Assembly: GCA_025774205.1 (NCBI GenBank)
Contig: JALGWK010000106.1
Location: forward strand, 1-18,094
DNA: 18,094 nt
Direction: 5' to 3'
Source: a bacterium
GTDB lineage: Bacteria; Blakebacterota; Blakebacteria; Blakebacterales; Blakebacteraceae
In this document: positions 7,647-15,793 of the stretch, piece after piece
Numbering within the stretch: the first letter of the stretch is position 1
Layout of the letters: each line of letters begins with the position of its first letter
Program-made: the position numbers and the translations under genes
Notes under the pieces: generated by a model
What the model was told of the DNA's origin: nothing
Databases searched by the model: none
Seen by the model: only the letters and a program-made list of their open reading frames with translations

Positions 7647-8329
7647 TTCTCGATCCTGGGAAAACCGTGCTGGTCACCCCAGGAGAATGGATCCATCCGC
7701 CACTCATCGAGCAGAGCGATCTGGTCGGTGGTGAGTCGTCCGCTCACGCGGGCAGTCTCAAGAAGGACGTCGAACGTCAGAAGGGATCTCACTTCGCACG
7801 GTGGATCGAGATTCGCGAACTGCTCCGAAGCGCGATCGAGTCCATAGTTGAAGATGGAAACACACCATCCACAGGTGCCGCTGGCCACCCTGACCGCTTC
7901 GACCGCTTTCGCCGAACTCCCACCGGTGGAGATAAGGTCTTCGATGACGATCACTTCGCGGCCTGCCAGGTCCGATCCGGCATCGATCCCTTCGATCCGG
8001 TTCCGGAGACCATGTCCCTTCGGTTTGTCACGGATATAGATGTACGGAAGATCGAGCAGGTCAGCCAGCGAGGTACCGTGGGGGATACCGGCAGTGGCGG
8101 TCCCGGCGACCACATCGATGGTGATATTCTCCTGCTCGATGATCAGGGCCAGTCCCCGGGCGATCATCTTCCTGCTCTCCGGATCGAAAAGGAACATCCT
8201 GTTGTCATTGTATACGGGCATCCGGTAACCGGAGGCCCACTGGAACGGATCATCCGGATCGAGTTTGATGGCGCCGATGCTCAATCCCTGCTCGGCCAGC
8301 TTGCTGCCGATATCCTCAACCGTGTTCAC
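7643..8329 (-). CDS. pyrE: Orotate phosphoribosyltransferase
   Basis: Attaches PRPP to orotate to give OMP, upstream of PyrF. The 228-residue protein carries the orotate-site SGYRMPVYNDNR motif (residues 33-44), a flexible catalytic loop RDKPKGHG (100-107) and the PRPP-binding loop VIVIEDLISTGGS (126-138). A C-terminal extension after about residue 185 (TFDVLLETARVSGRLT) is seen in many bacterial OPRTs. The start is GTG 8329-8327 with GGAAGG 7 nt upstream. No in-frame ATG is better placed. It is the first gene after the promoter at 8360-8387 and overlaps pyrF by 4 nt. The frame is intact. Confidence 0.95.
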   Translation of the reverse strand: MNTVEDIGSKLAEQGLSIGAIKLDPDDPFQWASGYRMPVYNDNRMFLFDPESRKMIARGLALIIEQENITIDVVAGTATAGIPHGTSLADLLDLPYIYIRDKPKGHGLRNRIEGIDAGSDLAGREVIVIEDLISTGGSSAKAVEAVRVASGTCGWCVSIFNYGLDRASEQFANLDPPCEVRSLLTFDVLLETARVSGRLTTDQIALLDEWRMDPFSWGDQHGFPRIEK

Positions 8330-8359
8330 GATTCCGCCTTCCTGATACAGGTCGTGCGT

Positions 8360-8387
8360 ATGGTATGCGACCGGTCCCCGATGTCAA
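8360..8387 (-). promoter_or_regulatory. Sigma-70-type promoter of the pyr operon
   Basis: On the minus strand a perfect -35 TTGACA (8387-8382) is followed by a 16-bp spacer and TACCAT (8365-8360, 4 of 6 to TATAAT). Transcription would start near 8352, leaving a leader of about 25 nt before the pyrE GTG. That is too short for a classic pyrimidine attenuator, so any control must act at the promoter itself. Confidence 0.6.
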
Positions 8388-8397
8388 GACAGGTCGC
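8367..8397. promoter_or_regulatory. Inverted repeat straddling the pyr -35 box; operator or terminator candidate
   Basis: The arms GCGACCGGTC (8367-8376) and GACAGGTCGC (8388-8397) are complementary at 9 of 10 positions and enclose 11 nt that include the -35 hexamer. Centre-to-centre spacing is 21 bp, two helical turns, as expected for a dimeric repressor site. The element also lies only a few bases after the upstream thioredoxin stop, so a hairpin at the end of that transcript is an alternative. No U-tract follows. Confidence 0.5.
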
Positions 8398-8402
8398 TTC
8401 AC

Positions 8403-9218
8403 TCACGGTCCACCCCGCCTGCGTTTCTCTTCCAGAAGCTGTTTAACCGCCGTGATCATTTCCTCATGACGTTTCCCCTTGAAGCGGATCACACCCCGGT
8501 CGTCGATGATATAGATCGTCGGCCAACCGGTAATATTCCAGGCGGTGGCGATCGGCCCTTTCCGGGGATCCTCGCCATGTCCATCCCACCAGGCGCGGTA
8601 GGCGAGCCGTTCTTCTTTCTTCGCGTCGATGGCGATGATACGCGATTCGTCGCTGTTCACTCCGAGTATTTCAACAGGCTCATCAGCCATGACCTCCAGG
8701 AGAAGCCGTTGATATGGATACTCGCTGCGACAGGGTCCACACCAGTGTCCGGTGAACACAAGTACCACGATCGAGCCACGATAATCACTGAGATTGAAGG
8801 TGACACCATCCATGTCCGAGCCACTGATATCGGGTGCCTCATCCCCGATCATCAGATTCTCGATCACCCACCGCTGGCGTTCGAACAGCTTTTCATACCC
8901 GGGATTGTCGTCCGATATCGCGGTAAGACATGAGAGGACGTCAGACTTGTGAGCAGGCGTCAGGCGTCCCATCGTCAACCGGTTGGTGAGTCTCCAGAAA
9001 TGCATCCGTGCTTCGCGTACGAAATCCTCGGTCGTTTTCGCCTCCTCGAGCAGGACTGTGTACACACCGATCAGTTCCTCGACCACATGATCTTCGAAAA
9101 CTGATCCGCCGGTATCATATTCGGTGGCCTCACGGAATCCGATCTCCTGCTGAGCCAGGAGCATGCCTGAAGTGGATACCACCAGGAGGAGTGGCAACCA
9201 GATCCTGAATGATCTCAT
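8403..9218 (-). CDS. Exported TlpA/ResA-like thioredoxin-fold protein
   Basis: The 271-residue protein starts at ATG 9218, selected because AGAGGTGA lies 5 nt upstream and because it places a signal peptide (MRSFRIWLPLLLVVSTSG...LAQQ) at the N-terminus. The in-frame ATG at 9257 would bury the signal. Residues 25-120 form an unassigned, probably helical domain. The thioredoxin domain follows: APDISGSDMDG, the strand VVLVFTGHW, the redox motif WCGPC (159-163), and a cis-proline GWPTIYIID near the C-terminus. It probably acts in the periplasm as a thiol-disulfide reductase. It is intact and is the best internal reference for the broken thioredoxin gene at 16468-17545. The 73-nt gap to pyrE holds the pyr promoter, so it is probably a separate unit. 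Confidence 0.85.
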   Translation of the reverse strand: MRSFRIWLPLLLVVSTSGMLLAQQEIGFREATEYDTGGSVFEDHVVEELIGVYTVLLEEAKTTEDFVREARMHFWRLTNRLTMGRLTPAHKSDVLSCLTAISDDNPGYEKLFERQRWVIENLMIGDEAPDISGSDMDGVTFNLSDYRGSIVVLVFTGHWCGPCRSEYPYQRLLLEVMADEPVEILGVNSDESRIIAIDAKKEERLAYRAWWDGHGEDPRKGPIATAWNITGWPTIYIIDDRGVIRFKGKRHEEMITAVKQLLEEKRRRGGP

Positions 9219-9326
9219 ACTGTCACCTCTGTAATTATTGATGGACATCTTTCCCATTAAACGAAATCACCTGTCCTTTTGCCATGTCAGAGTCGGAGTT
9301 TCCGATTACCATGCTCCGCACTCGAT

Positions 9327-10079
9327 ATGACCGATTCAGATAATAGCAGAGAGCGCTCAGGGATCCTCGCCGCGATCGGCTTTCCCCTCCTCATCGTGGG
9401 GATCCTGGTTCTGGTCTATGCCTTTCGGCAGGAGATCTGGAACATCTTTTCGACCCCGGAGAACGTCCGTGAATGGGTATCCGGGTGGGGGATCACCGCG
9501 CCCCTGATCTTTATCGGAGCCCAGATACTCCAGGTTCTGGTGTTCATTATCCCGGGCGAGACGGTCCAGGTCGCCGGAGGCTATCTCTTCGGGTTCCTGG
9601 GAGGTCTGGGACTCACCACGCTCGGGATCGCCATCGGATCCGCGGTAAATTTCCACCTTGCCCGTGCCCTCGGAACCCCGTTCGTGACCAGGTTCTTCAA
9701 CAAGGATCAGGTCCACAAGATAGAACGGATCGCGGCAAGTCCCCGGGCCCAGATCGGCTTCTTCCTGCTCTTCGTGATCCCGGGAATACCGAAAGACATC
9801 CTCTGCTACGTGGCCGGTCTCTCCCCGATGCGGTTCTTCTTTTTCCTGGGAGTATCGATGGTCGGTCGGCTGGCCGGCATCATCGGCAGTACTCTTATGG
9901 GGAGCGCCGCCGCCGGACAGAAATGGACGATCGCGATCGTCATCCTCGCGGTCTCCGTGGTTCTTTTCGCGGTGGGATTCATCTACCGCGCCCGGATCGA
10001 GAAGTGGGTGGAACGGTACGCGGGCGAGACCGAAGAATCGGATGATCCCGACCGAGAAAGGGAAGAACGGTCGGAGTGA
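9327..10079 (+). CDS. VTT/TVP38-DedA-type membrane protein
   Basis: A 250-residue integral membrane protein of the SNARE-associated (VTT/TVP38) family. Segments in order: an N-terminal helix (ILAAIGFPLLIVGILVLVYA), a pair of helices containing the re-entrant-loop signature IIPGETVQVAGGYLFGFLGG, then LFVIPGIPKDILCYVAGLSP with the second conserved proline-glycine loop, and a final helix ending in a charged C-terminal tail. Relatives are linked to lipid scrambling and membrane homeostasis; substrate specificity here is unknown. ATG 9327 is chosen over the in-frame ATG at 9279 because it leaves a short polar head before the first helix, though neither has a strong ribosome binding site. This is one of only two plus-strand genes in the window, divergent from the thioredoxin gene. 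The 108-nt space between them holds no promoter I can defend. Confidence 0.85.
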   Translation: MTDSDNSRERSGILAAIGFPLLIVGILVLVYAFRQEIWNIFSTPENVREWVSGWGITAPLIFIGAQILQVLVFIIPGETVQVAGGYLFGFLGGLGLTTLGIAIGSAVNFHLARALGTPFVTRFFNKDQVHKIERIAASPRAQIGFFLLFVIPGIPKDILCYVAGLSPMRFFFFLGVSMVGRLAGIIGSTLMGSAAAGQKWTIAIVILAVSVVLFAVGFIYRARIEKWVERYAGETEESDDPDREREERSE

Positions 10080-10121
10080 CCGCTCTCCCCGAAGAACCAT
10101 CAGAGAACCGCGCGGGTACGC

Positions 10122-10574
10122 CTACTTCTTCTTCTCGAAACTGAAGGCCCCCTCATCGGCCTGCTCACCTCCCACGAAGACCTGGAAGGTCCCCGACATC
10201 CGGTTCCCTTCGACCTTCCCCTTGATGTAGACATCCGCGTCGCTCATGAAGGTGTAACAGGAGAACTCAGCGCCTTCATGCTTGAAGTCCTCTATGTCGC
10301 TCCACAGTTCCTCATCCATCACTCGCGCCATCAGGGATCCTGAATATGATCCGCTCTCGTAAACCAGCGTGATCCCCATCTCCCCTGAAAAATCGGAGGC
10401 GTCAAAGGTCCCCTCCCAGGTGCCGGCGAACATGGCGGCGTCCCCGGCCCCTCCGCCGCTCCTGGTATCAACTTTGGCAGCCGAACCGGCACAACCCGCG
10501 GCAGCCGCCAGCAGGGTGAGAACGACCGCGGATCGGATGATCTTCGTCACCCGTGCCCCTCTGTATTCTGTCAT
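10122..10574 (-). CDS. Small lipoprotein of unknown function
   Basis: The 150-residue protein begins at ATG 10574 with AAGGGAG upstream. It has a basic N-terminus, a hydrophobic segment and a lipobox LAAAAGC (Cys near residue 28), so it should be lipidated and held in the inner or outer membrane. A Gly/Ser-rich linker follows, then a beta-rich domain starting GTWEGTFDASDF with repeated GxYxG/GTF elements (SGSYSGSL, GNRMSGTFQVF). This is typical of small lipocalin-like beta barrels described only as hypothetical. It ends in a lysine tail. It is the last gene of the molybdoenzyme/thiI/TerB run, 75 nt after the TerB stop, and converges on the VTT gene with 42 nt between them. Confidence 0.75.
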   Translation of the reverse strand: MTEYRGARVTKIIRSAVVLTLLAAAAGCAGSAAKVDTRSGGGAGDAAMFAGTWEGTFDASDFSGEMGITLVYESGSYSGSLMARVMDEELWSDIEDFKHEGAEFSCYTFMSDADVYIKGKVEGNRMSGTFQVFVGGEQADEGAFSFEKKK

Positions 10575-10649
10575 CTTGAACTCCCTTCGAACCGTCGGAA
10601 CAGGTCAGGCTTCCCTCTGCATAACGGAAAGAAGGGCAGGCAGGTTTCG

Positions 10650-11151
10650 TCAGGGTTGCTCCTGACGGTTTTTCAACACCTCCAGGTGTTCCCGGAAGCG
10701 GGAGCGGACGGCGATGAAATCGCGCTGGGAGAGATGCAGTTCCCCGGAGATCTTCCGGATTTCCGCATCCTCCACCGAAGTGATCGATTCTGACCTGGTC
10801 GAATTCCCGCGTCACCAGATACCCTGCAGTCCCTCCGAAGAGCTGATTGTGCGTCTTGGCCATCTGCACGACGATCATCGCCTGCTCGGGCGGGATGCTG
10901 CCGTACTCCACGACCTGGCGCTCCATCTCGCGGGTCTCCTCGTCATCGATCTCCATATCGGCGTGAGCGACACGGCCGAGGATGTAGGCAAAGAGCGCGA
11001 TATATCGGGCCTGATCGGGATCGAGACTGTCGAGAGCTTCGACGATCTTCCGTACGGTTCCGATCGACGAGTGATCACTCCCTTCCCCGACCTCTCCGAC
11101 TTCTCCGTCACCACCGCCCCCACCCGCTCTCAACCTGTCCAGTATCCCCAT
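10650..11151 (-). pseudogene. TerB-domain protein, frameshifted with loss of about 20 residues
   Basis: The gene starts at ATG 11151 (MGILDRLRAGGGGG), with AAAGGAGG upstream, only 4 nt after the thiI stop. After a Gly-rich linker comes a TerB/DjlA-type helical domain: YIALFAYILGRVAHADMEIDDEE with its metal-binding-like acidic loop, then QLFGGTAGYLVTREFDQV. After Val120 (10794-10792) the frame breaks. Downstream, another frame gives ESITSVEDAEIRKISGELHLSQ and ends in LKNRQEQP at stop 10650-10652. The family normally has a second helix pair (LLxxLFxVAAAD) between these blocks, which is missing here, so about 20 residues have gone; the phase fits a 3n+2 nt deletion. Read as written, the first frame runs on into the lipoprotein gene. 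TerB domains are linked to stress and tellurite-type responses; no specific role can be given. Confidence 0.8.
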
Positions 11152-11155
11152 GATC

Positions 11156-12346
11156 TCAAGCCTCCTTTGCCTCGACTCCGTCAGTGCCGATCGATACGAT
11201 CTCGGTCTCTTCAGCGATCTGCCCCACCAGGGCTTCGATCGCCATGCTCTCTTCCAGCGCCACAACCTTCGCGATCGTGGCCTGCGTACTCGGGTTGCGC
11301 GAGATGAGCGAGCAGCAGTCCTTGTAGGCGCCGGTTGCGTCATCCCACATACCTATACGTCGAACCAGGTCGACCAGTTCGGTCTTGTCCATACCGATCA
11401 GGGGACGGAAGACCGGGATCGACACAGCCCGGTCGACGACCACGATGTTCGGCATGGTCTGCGAAGCGACCTGACCAAGGCTGTCCCCGAGGACCAGCCC
11501 GTCATATCCGAACCGTTCCGCCAGTTGCTCCCCCACCCTCACCATGAGCCTGCGGAAGGCAACCAGTTCATAGCGCTGCAGTCCGCTGTCGGAACCGAGC
11601 AGGGCCACTTCGAAGGGCGCGTAGTCGGCCAGGTAGATCCGGGTCGAGCGGGTGAAGACGCTCAACCGGGACCAGAGGGCGGGCATCTTCGAGGCATGCA
11701 CCGCTTCGCTCCGGGAGAGCGCGTGGAAGTGGAGGAAATCTACTTCAGCGCCGCGTCGGGCCATGTACCAGGAGGAGGCAATCGAATCGAATCCACCGGA
11801 GAGGAGCGAGAGAACCCGGCCATTGGTCCCGACCGGCAATCCGCCCGGGCCCTCGACGCGGTCGAGCCAGATCAGGCTCTCCCGCTTGCGGGCTGATATG
11901 TGTACGGTCACCTCCGGATGGTCGAGATCGACCCGGGCGCCGGTACGCTCCCGTACGACCGCGCCGATCCGGTTGTTGATGTCCGAACTGGTGAAGGGGA
12001 GTGACTTCTCGCCCCGGCTGCTGTCGATGGCGAACGAGGCCATCCCGCCCTCGCGATCCTCCACGATCGCCAGGACGGTCTCTTCGATGGCTTCCAGGGT
12101 GCTCTCGCAGCTGCACACCTCGGCGCACCAGGCGATGCCGAACACACCGGCCAGCCTGTCCAGGGAGCTCTGGAGCAGATCCCGTTCGACCTCGATGAGC
12201 AGCTGACTCGACTGCCGGTCCACCTGGTCATCGCGCAGACCGAGGGCCTCCCTGATGTTCCGGACCAGCCGGTTGATGAAGTCGGGCCGGTTCCTGCCCT
12301 TCAGGGCTATCTCGGCGTACCTCACGAGGATCGTGGAGGAATCCAT
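11156..12346 (-). CDS. thiI: tRNA 4-thiouridine / thiazole sulfurtransferase ThiI
   Basis: A 396-residue cytoplasmic enzyme that adenylates tRNA U8 for 4-thiouridine formation and may serve thiazole synthesis. The N-terminal ferredoxin-like part (YAEIALKGRNRPDF) and THUMP domain (to about residue 165) precede the PP-loop ATPase motif SGGFDS (183-188). The catalytic domain continues with VLGDSLGQVASQT and RPLIGMDKTELV, typical of ThiI. The C-terminal rhodanese domain of E. coli ThiI is absent; a CC pair in YKDCCSL is the likely site of the disulfide-forming cysteine. The start is ATG 12346, 3 nt after the membrane-anchor stop, with GGAGG overlapping that gene's end. It is intact. Its place in a molybdoenzyme operon may reflect shared sulfur chemistry or simple linkage. 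Confidence 0.93.
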   Translation of the reverse strand: MDSSTILVRYAEIALKGRNRPDFINRLVRNIREALGLRDDQVDRQSSQLLIEVERDLLQSSLDRLAGVFGIAWCAEVCSCESTLEAIEETVLAIVEDREGGMASFAIDSSRGEKSLPFTSSDINNRIGAVVRERTGARVDLDHPEVTVHISARKRESLIWLDRVEGPGGLPVGTNGRVLSLLSGGFDSIASSWYMARRGAEVDFLHFHALSRSEAVHASKMPALWSRLSVFTRSTRIYLADYAPFEVALLGSDSGLQRYELVAFRRLMVRVGEQLAERFGYDGLVLGDSLGQVASQTMPNIVVVDRAVSIPVFRPLIGMDKTELVDLVRRIGMWDDATGAYKDCCSLISRNPSTQATIAKVVALEESMAIEALVGQIAEETEIVSIGTDGVEAKEA

Positions 12347-12349
12347 GCG

Positions 12350-13198
12350 CTATCCTCCCGTTCCCTTTCTGATGATCCCTTCGACGCGCGTGACCTCGGC
12401 CCCGGTGGTCCTCTGGATCCCCAGCGCGTAGAACGAATACCGGTCTATCAACACCCCGGCAGTCACACAGATGAGCGCGATGGTCGGTATCCTCAACAGA
12501 AAGCATCCCGCCCCCAGGAGGTCGACGATCACGATCCTGACCAACAGGTGGCTCCGTCGCCAGGTGATCGCGTTCGGATTCCTTGTCGCGCCGACCGACC
12601 TCATCCGCTCGATCGTTTTCCAGCGTGCTTCGGTCAGGACGATATCGATCGCGATCAGAAGGTACAGCAAGGAACTCACTCCCTCCACCGGTACGGTACC
12701 CGCGGACGCGTGGAGGAGCACTCCCCAGAGCAGGCCGATGACCAGTGGAGCCGGAACCGCCGCTCCCCGCCAGGTCATCTGACCCCCGAGACGATAGACA
12801 ATGCCGATCGCCGGCAGGAGGAGGAGTGACGTGACGACCGCCGTCGGTCGCGCGATCGCGGCGATGGCGGGTCCGGCGATGAGACTTCCCGCGAGTGACG
12901 CCAGCAGCACCGTAACCAGGAACACTTCAATGCTGAGCGGGCTGCGGAGGATTCCGGTCAGGGCATACGGCATCCGGGTCCTCCGCCCAAGGTGGCGGAG
13001 CGAGAAGATGAGCCCGCCCCCGAGCAGCGCCAGACTGCCCAGCATGATCTCGTTGCCCGGCCAGATAACCGATCGGGCCGTGATCCAGAGGAGAGGGAGG
13101 GCACCCATGATCCCCGCACCCATCATCCCGAGGGAGGTGAAGATGACCAGGGGGAGGTCCCCCGCCGGATCGAATCTGCCGCTTCCCGTGACCTTCAC
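12350..13198 (-). CDS. DmsC/NrfD-type membrane anchor subunit
   Basis: The 282-residue protein has about eight hydrophobic segments, including LVIFTSLGMMGAGIMGALPLLW region helices, LGSLALLGGGLIF, VFLVTVLLASLAGSLIAGP and ALICVTAGVLIDRYSFYALG. The overall layout matches the DmsC anchor of DMSO-reductase-like complexes, which holds the catalytic and iron-sulfur subunits at the membrane and exchanges electrons with quinol. The SPLSIEVFL and SSLLYLLIAIDIVLTEARW segments are consistent with that family. The start is GTG 13198-13196, overlapping the ferredoxin-subunit stop as GTGA. Upstream in-frame codons lie inside that gene and lack sense. It is followed after 3 nt by thiI. Confidence 0.78.
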   Translation of the reverse strand: MKVTGSGRFDPAGDLPLVIFTSLGMMGAGIMGALPLLWITARSVIWPGNEIMLGSLALLGGGLIFSLRHLGRRTRMPYALTGILRSPLSIEVFLVTVLLASLAGSLIAGPAIAAIARPTAVVTSLLLLPAIGIVYRLGGQMTWRGAAVPAPLVIGLLWGVLLHASAGTVPVEGVSSLLYLLIAIDIVLTEARWKTIERMRSVGATRNPNAITWRRSHLLVRIVIVDLLGAGCFLLRIPTIALICVTAGVLIDRYSFYALGIQRTTGAEVTRVEGIIRKGTGG

Positions 13199-13776
13199 TG
13201 TTCCAGCACCTTCCGCAGTTGTTCCAGGCGCTTCTCCCGCAGGTTGCCGCCCGGCTCCCTGAAACGGAGGGAGGGCCGGCATCCGGCCGGATCGATGAAA
13301 CCGGGGATCGAGGCGGGCGAGGTCGCTTCAAGGTCTTCATCGGTGAGTCGAATCAGGGCGCCGACAGGACAGGCCGCGATACAGGCTGGTGAGTGACCGT
13401 TGTCGACCCGTTCATGGCAGAAATCGCACTTCATCATGATCCCGGACCGCTCGTCGAAGACCGGCGCGCCGAAGGGACAGGCCATCTCGCAATAACGGCA
13501 GCCGAGGCACCGCTCCCCGTCCAGCACCACGATGCCGTCAGCGCGTCGTTCGTAGGCTCCGGAGGGACAGGCCCGGAGACAGGCGGGATCTTCGCAGTGA
13601 TGGCAGGCCACCGAGAAATGCCACGTCGGACCGCCCGGAACCCGGTCGAGGTTGAAGGGCACGATCCGACGCCAGGGGGTCTCATCGGACCACCCCTTCT
13701 CCATGCGGCAGGCAAGCACACAGGCGCCGCAGCCGACGCATCGGTCGAGATCGAGTATGAAGCCTGCCCTGCTCAT
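13195..13776 (-). CDS. DmsB-like iron-sulfur electron-transfer subunit
   Basis: A 193-residue ferredoxin with four [4Fe-4S] cluster motifs. Cluster one is CVGCGACVLAC (Cys13, 16, 19, 23), followed by CHHCEDPACLRAC, CLGCRYCEMAC and CDFC...CIAAC. This sixteen-cysteine array is the standard wiring subunit between a molybdopterin catalytic subunit and a membrane anchor. The ATG at 13776 overlaps the catalytic-subunit stop as ATGA; a GTG or ATG further upstream would lie inside that gene. The C-terminal tail of about 45 residues (PASIPGFIDPAGCRPSLRF and a coiled basic end) lies beyond the last cluster. No signal peptide is present, consistent with a cytoplasmic-facing complex or export in company with another subunit. 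Confidence 0.92.
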   Translation of the reverse strand: MSRAGFILDLDRCVGCGACVLACRMEKGWSDETPWRRIVPFNLDRVPGGPTWHFSVACHHCEDPACLRACPSGAYERRADGIVVLDGERCLGCRYCEMACPFGAPVFDERSGIMMKCDFCHERVDNGHSPACIAACPVGALIRLTDEDLEATSPASIPGFIDPAGCRPSLRFREPGGNLREKRLEQLRKVLEQ

Positions 13777-15785
13777 ACCCGCCCGACCTCCACCAGGCAC
13801 TCATAGAAGGTGGCGCCGTGGTTCATGTCGGTGATCCCGTCATCGGTCAACAGGTTCAGCCACGGATCATCCTCCCGGCACCGGCCTTCGATGACGTGGA
13901 CCACACCCTCACGGAGACCGTGGTCGAGATGGACCTCGATCACCACGCGACCCCGGTCGTTCCACACGACCGCCCGGTCACCATCAGCCAGGCCGCGGGA
14001 TCGGGCGTCAGCCGGATTGATATCGAGTCGACGGGGACGATCGACACCCCTGATCCAATCGAGATTCCCGAACTGGGAGTGGATCCGCTCCCTGGTCTTG
14101 CAGGTCAGCAGCTGGAGGGGCCATAATTCCGCGGCTGTTGAGGCAGACCCCTCATCCAGCGGTTCCCATGAGGGCAGTGGATCGACTCCCCACAGCTCGG
14201 CGGCTTCCTCCGACCTGAACTCGATCTTCCCCGACCGGGTCGGGAAGGTTCGATTGCTCCAGGCCACCTCACCGGTTCCCTTCAGCACGACCGGTTCCGA
14301 CTCCATCCGCTCGAGGAGGTTCCCCTCCCCTTCCGGCAGCATCGCGCGAAGCAGTTCCCGCCGATCCCCGTCGAACCAGTGGGTGTCGAATCCGAACCTC
14401 CCGCACAGATCCCTCCAGATCTCCGTCTCCGGTCTTACCTCGCCCGGAGGGTCCAGAACCTTCTGACGCAGCTGCAGGTAGGGGTGCCAGTAGGCGGTTA
14501 CGAGGTCCTCTTCCTCGAAGAGGGTTTTGGCCGGCAATACGTAGTGGGCCATGCGGGCGGTGTCGGTGAGGAACTGATCGACGACCACGAGCAGGTCAAG
14601 TCGGGAGAGCGCCTCCCTCACCCGGTCCGTCCGGGGATGCTGGCTCACCGGGTTGGCCTTCTCGAACCAGGCCCCCCGTACCGGCGGATCATCCAGTTCG
14701 AGGAGCGCGGCCCCGAGTCGCGAGGTCGGGAAGGATCGTGTCTCCCGGTCGGGAACCGGAGGGAGCGGCGGCGGCCGCAGGCCGTGACTGGCGAGGTTCG
14801 CGTACTGCCATCCCCCGCCCCGGACACCGATGTTCCCGGTCAGGGCGGGCAGCAGCGCCACGGCGCGCATTGTCTGTCCGGCCTGATGGTGCCGCTGCAG
14901 TCCGAAGCCGGCGATCAGCAGTGCCGGTCGGGTTTCGCCGTAACGGATCGCGAGGGCGCGGATCTCATCCACTCCCACACCGGTGATCTCCGCCACCCGT
15001 CCGGGGGTGAACGCACGCGCCCGCTCCAGGTACGGATCCACGCCGACAGCAGTCGATTCGAGGAAGGATCGGTCGATGAGTCCCTCCGCCTCGAGGATCG
15101 CCGCGATCCCCAGGGCGAGAGCGCCGTCGGTGCCGGGACGGGGCTGGAGATGGATATCCGCCGCGTCGGTGGTATCGGTCGACCGGGGATCGATGACCGC
15201 CAGGCTCGCTCCCTGCTGCCGGGCATCCAGGATCAGCCTCATCTGATGCACGTTCGTCTCGGCCGGGTTGTGCCCCCACAGCAGGATGAACCGGCTCTCC
15301 CGGGTCAGCACCGGGTGGTTGTGGAGATTGTCTCCATAGGTGAGTCGGCTGGCTTCCAGGCCGGCCGGCCAGCAGAGGTCGCCGTGAGCCCGGGTCGGTC
15401 CCCCGTACTGGTTCCAGAACACCTCGGCCAGTGACGACAGCGCTCCATGATTGCCGGAACCTTCATAGAAGAGGGCGGCCTGCGGACCGTGACGTTCGCG
15501 CAGTTCCTTCAGGCCGGCGGTGATCCCGTCGAGGGCCTCCTCCCAGCCGATCTGATCAAATCCCTCCCCGTCAAGCCGGCGGCGGAGGGGTGTGAGGATC
15601 CGATCGGGCGACGAGATCCGCTCCACGTAACTGAGCCCCTTCAGGCAGACGCCGCCGTCGGTCGCGGGATTGAGAGGGTCTCCCTCGATGGAGACGATCC
15701 GTCCCTCCCTGACCGTCACGAGCATGCCGCAGGTACAGTAGCAGTTCCGGGGACAGACCGTGCGTATGACCCGATCACCTTCCAT
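13773..15785 (-). CDS. Molybdopterin oxidoreductase catalytic subunit (DMSO-reductase superfamily)
   Basis: A 670-residue bis-MGD enzyme. The N-terminal [4Fe-4S] motif is C11-x3-C15-x3-C19-x27-C47 (CPRNCYCTCGM ... GVCLKG), with an extra Cys17 inside it and the conserved Lys49. The candidate molybdenum ligand is Cys138 in HGDLCWPAG. Cofactor-binding segments include LLWGHNPAETN, VIDPRSTDT, the GFGLQRH region, GNIGVRGGG and a C-terminal MGD domain with INPADARSRGLADGD and MNHGATF. The protein starts MEGDRVIRTVCPRNC and has no twin-arginine signal, so it should stay in the cytoplasm, unlike DmsA. The substrate is unknown; polysulfide, thiosulfate, formate or S/N-oxides are all open. The start is ATG 15785, 8 nt after the mobA stop, so cofactor maturation and enzyme are made together. 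Confidence 0.9.
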   Translation of the reverse strand: MEGDRVIRTVCPRNCYCTCGMLVTVREGRIVSIEGDPLNPATDGGVCLKGLSYVERISSPDRILTPLRRRLDGEGFDQIGWEEALDGITAGLKELRERHGPQAALFYEGSGNHGALSSLAEVFWNQYGGPTRAHGDLCWPAGLEASRLTYGDNLHNHPVLTRESRFILLWGHNPAETNVHQMRLILDARQQGASLAVIDPRSTDTTDAADIHLQPRPGTDGALALGIAAILEAEGLIDRSFLESTAVGVDPYLERARAFTPGRVAEITGVGVDEIRALAIRYGETRPALLIAGFGLQRHHQAGQTMRAVALLPALTGNIGVRGGGWQYANLASHGLRPPPLPPVPDRETRSFPTSRLGAALLELDDPPVRGAWFEKANPVSQHPRTDRVREALSRLDLLVVVDQFLTDTARMAHYVLPAKTLFEEEDLVTAYWHPYLQLRQKVLDPPGEVRPETEIWRDLCGRFGFDTHWFDGDRRELLRAMLPEGEGNLLERMESEPVVLKGTGEVAWSNRTFPTRSGKIEFRSEEAAELWGVDPLPSWEPLDEGSASTAAELWPLQLLTCKTRERIHSQFGNLDWIRGVDRPRRLDINPADARSRGLADGDRAVVWNDRGRVVIEVHLDHGLREGVVHVIEGRCREDDPWLNLLTDDGITDMNHGATFYECLVEVGRV

Positions 15786-15793
15786 GTGACCTA

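Noticed and set aside
1122-10794. Programmed ribosomal frameshifting as explanation for the broken frames
   Set aside because: Conserved residues are missing at each site, not merely out of frame, and no slippery heptamer or stop-linked shift site is shared.
14379-15434. 351-codon plus-strand frame over the molybdoenzyme
   Set aside because: Antisense to a complete, motif-rich catalytic subunit.
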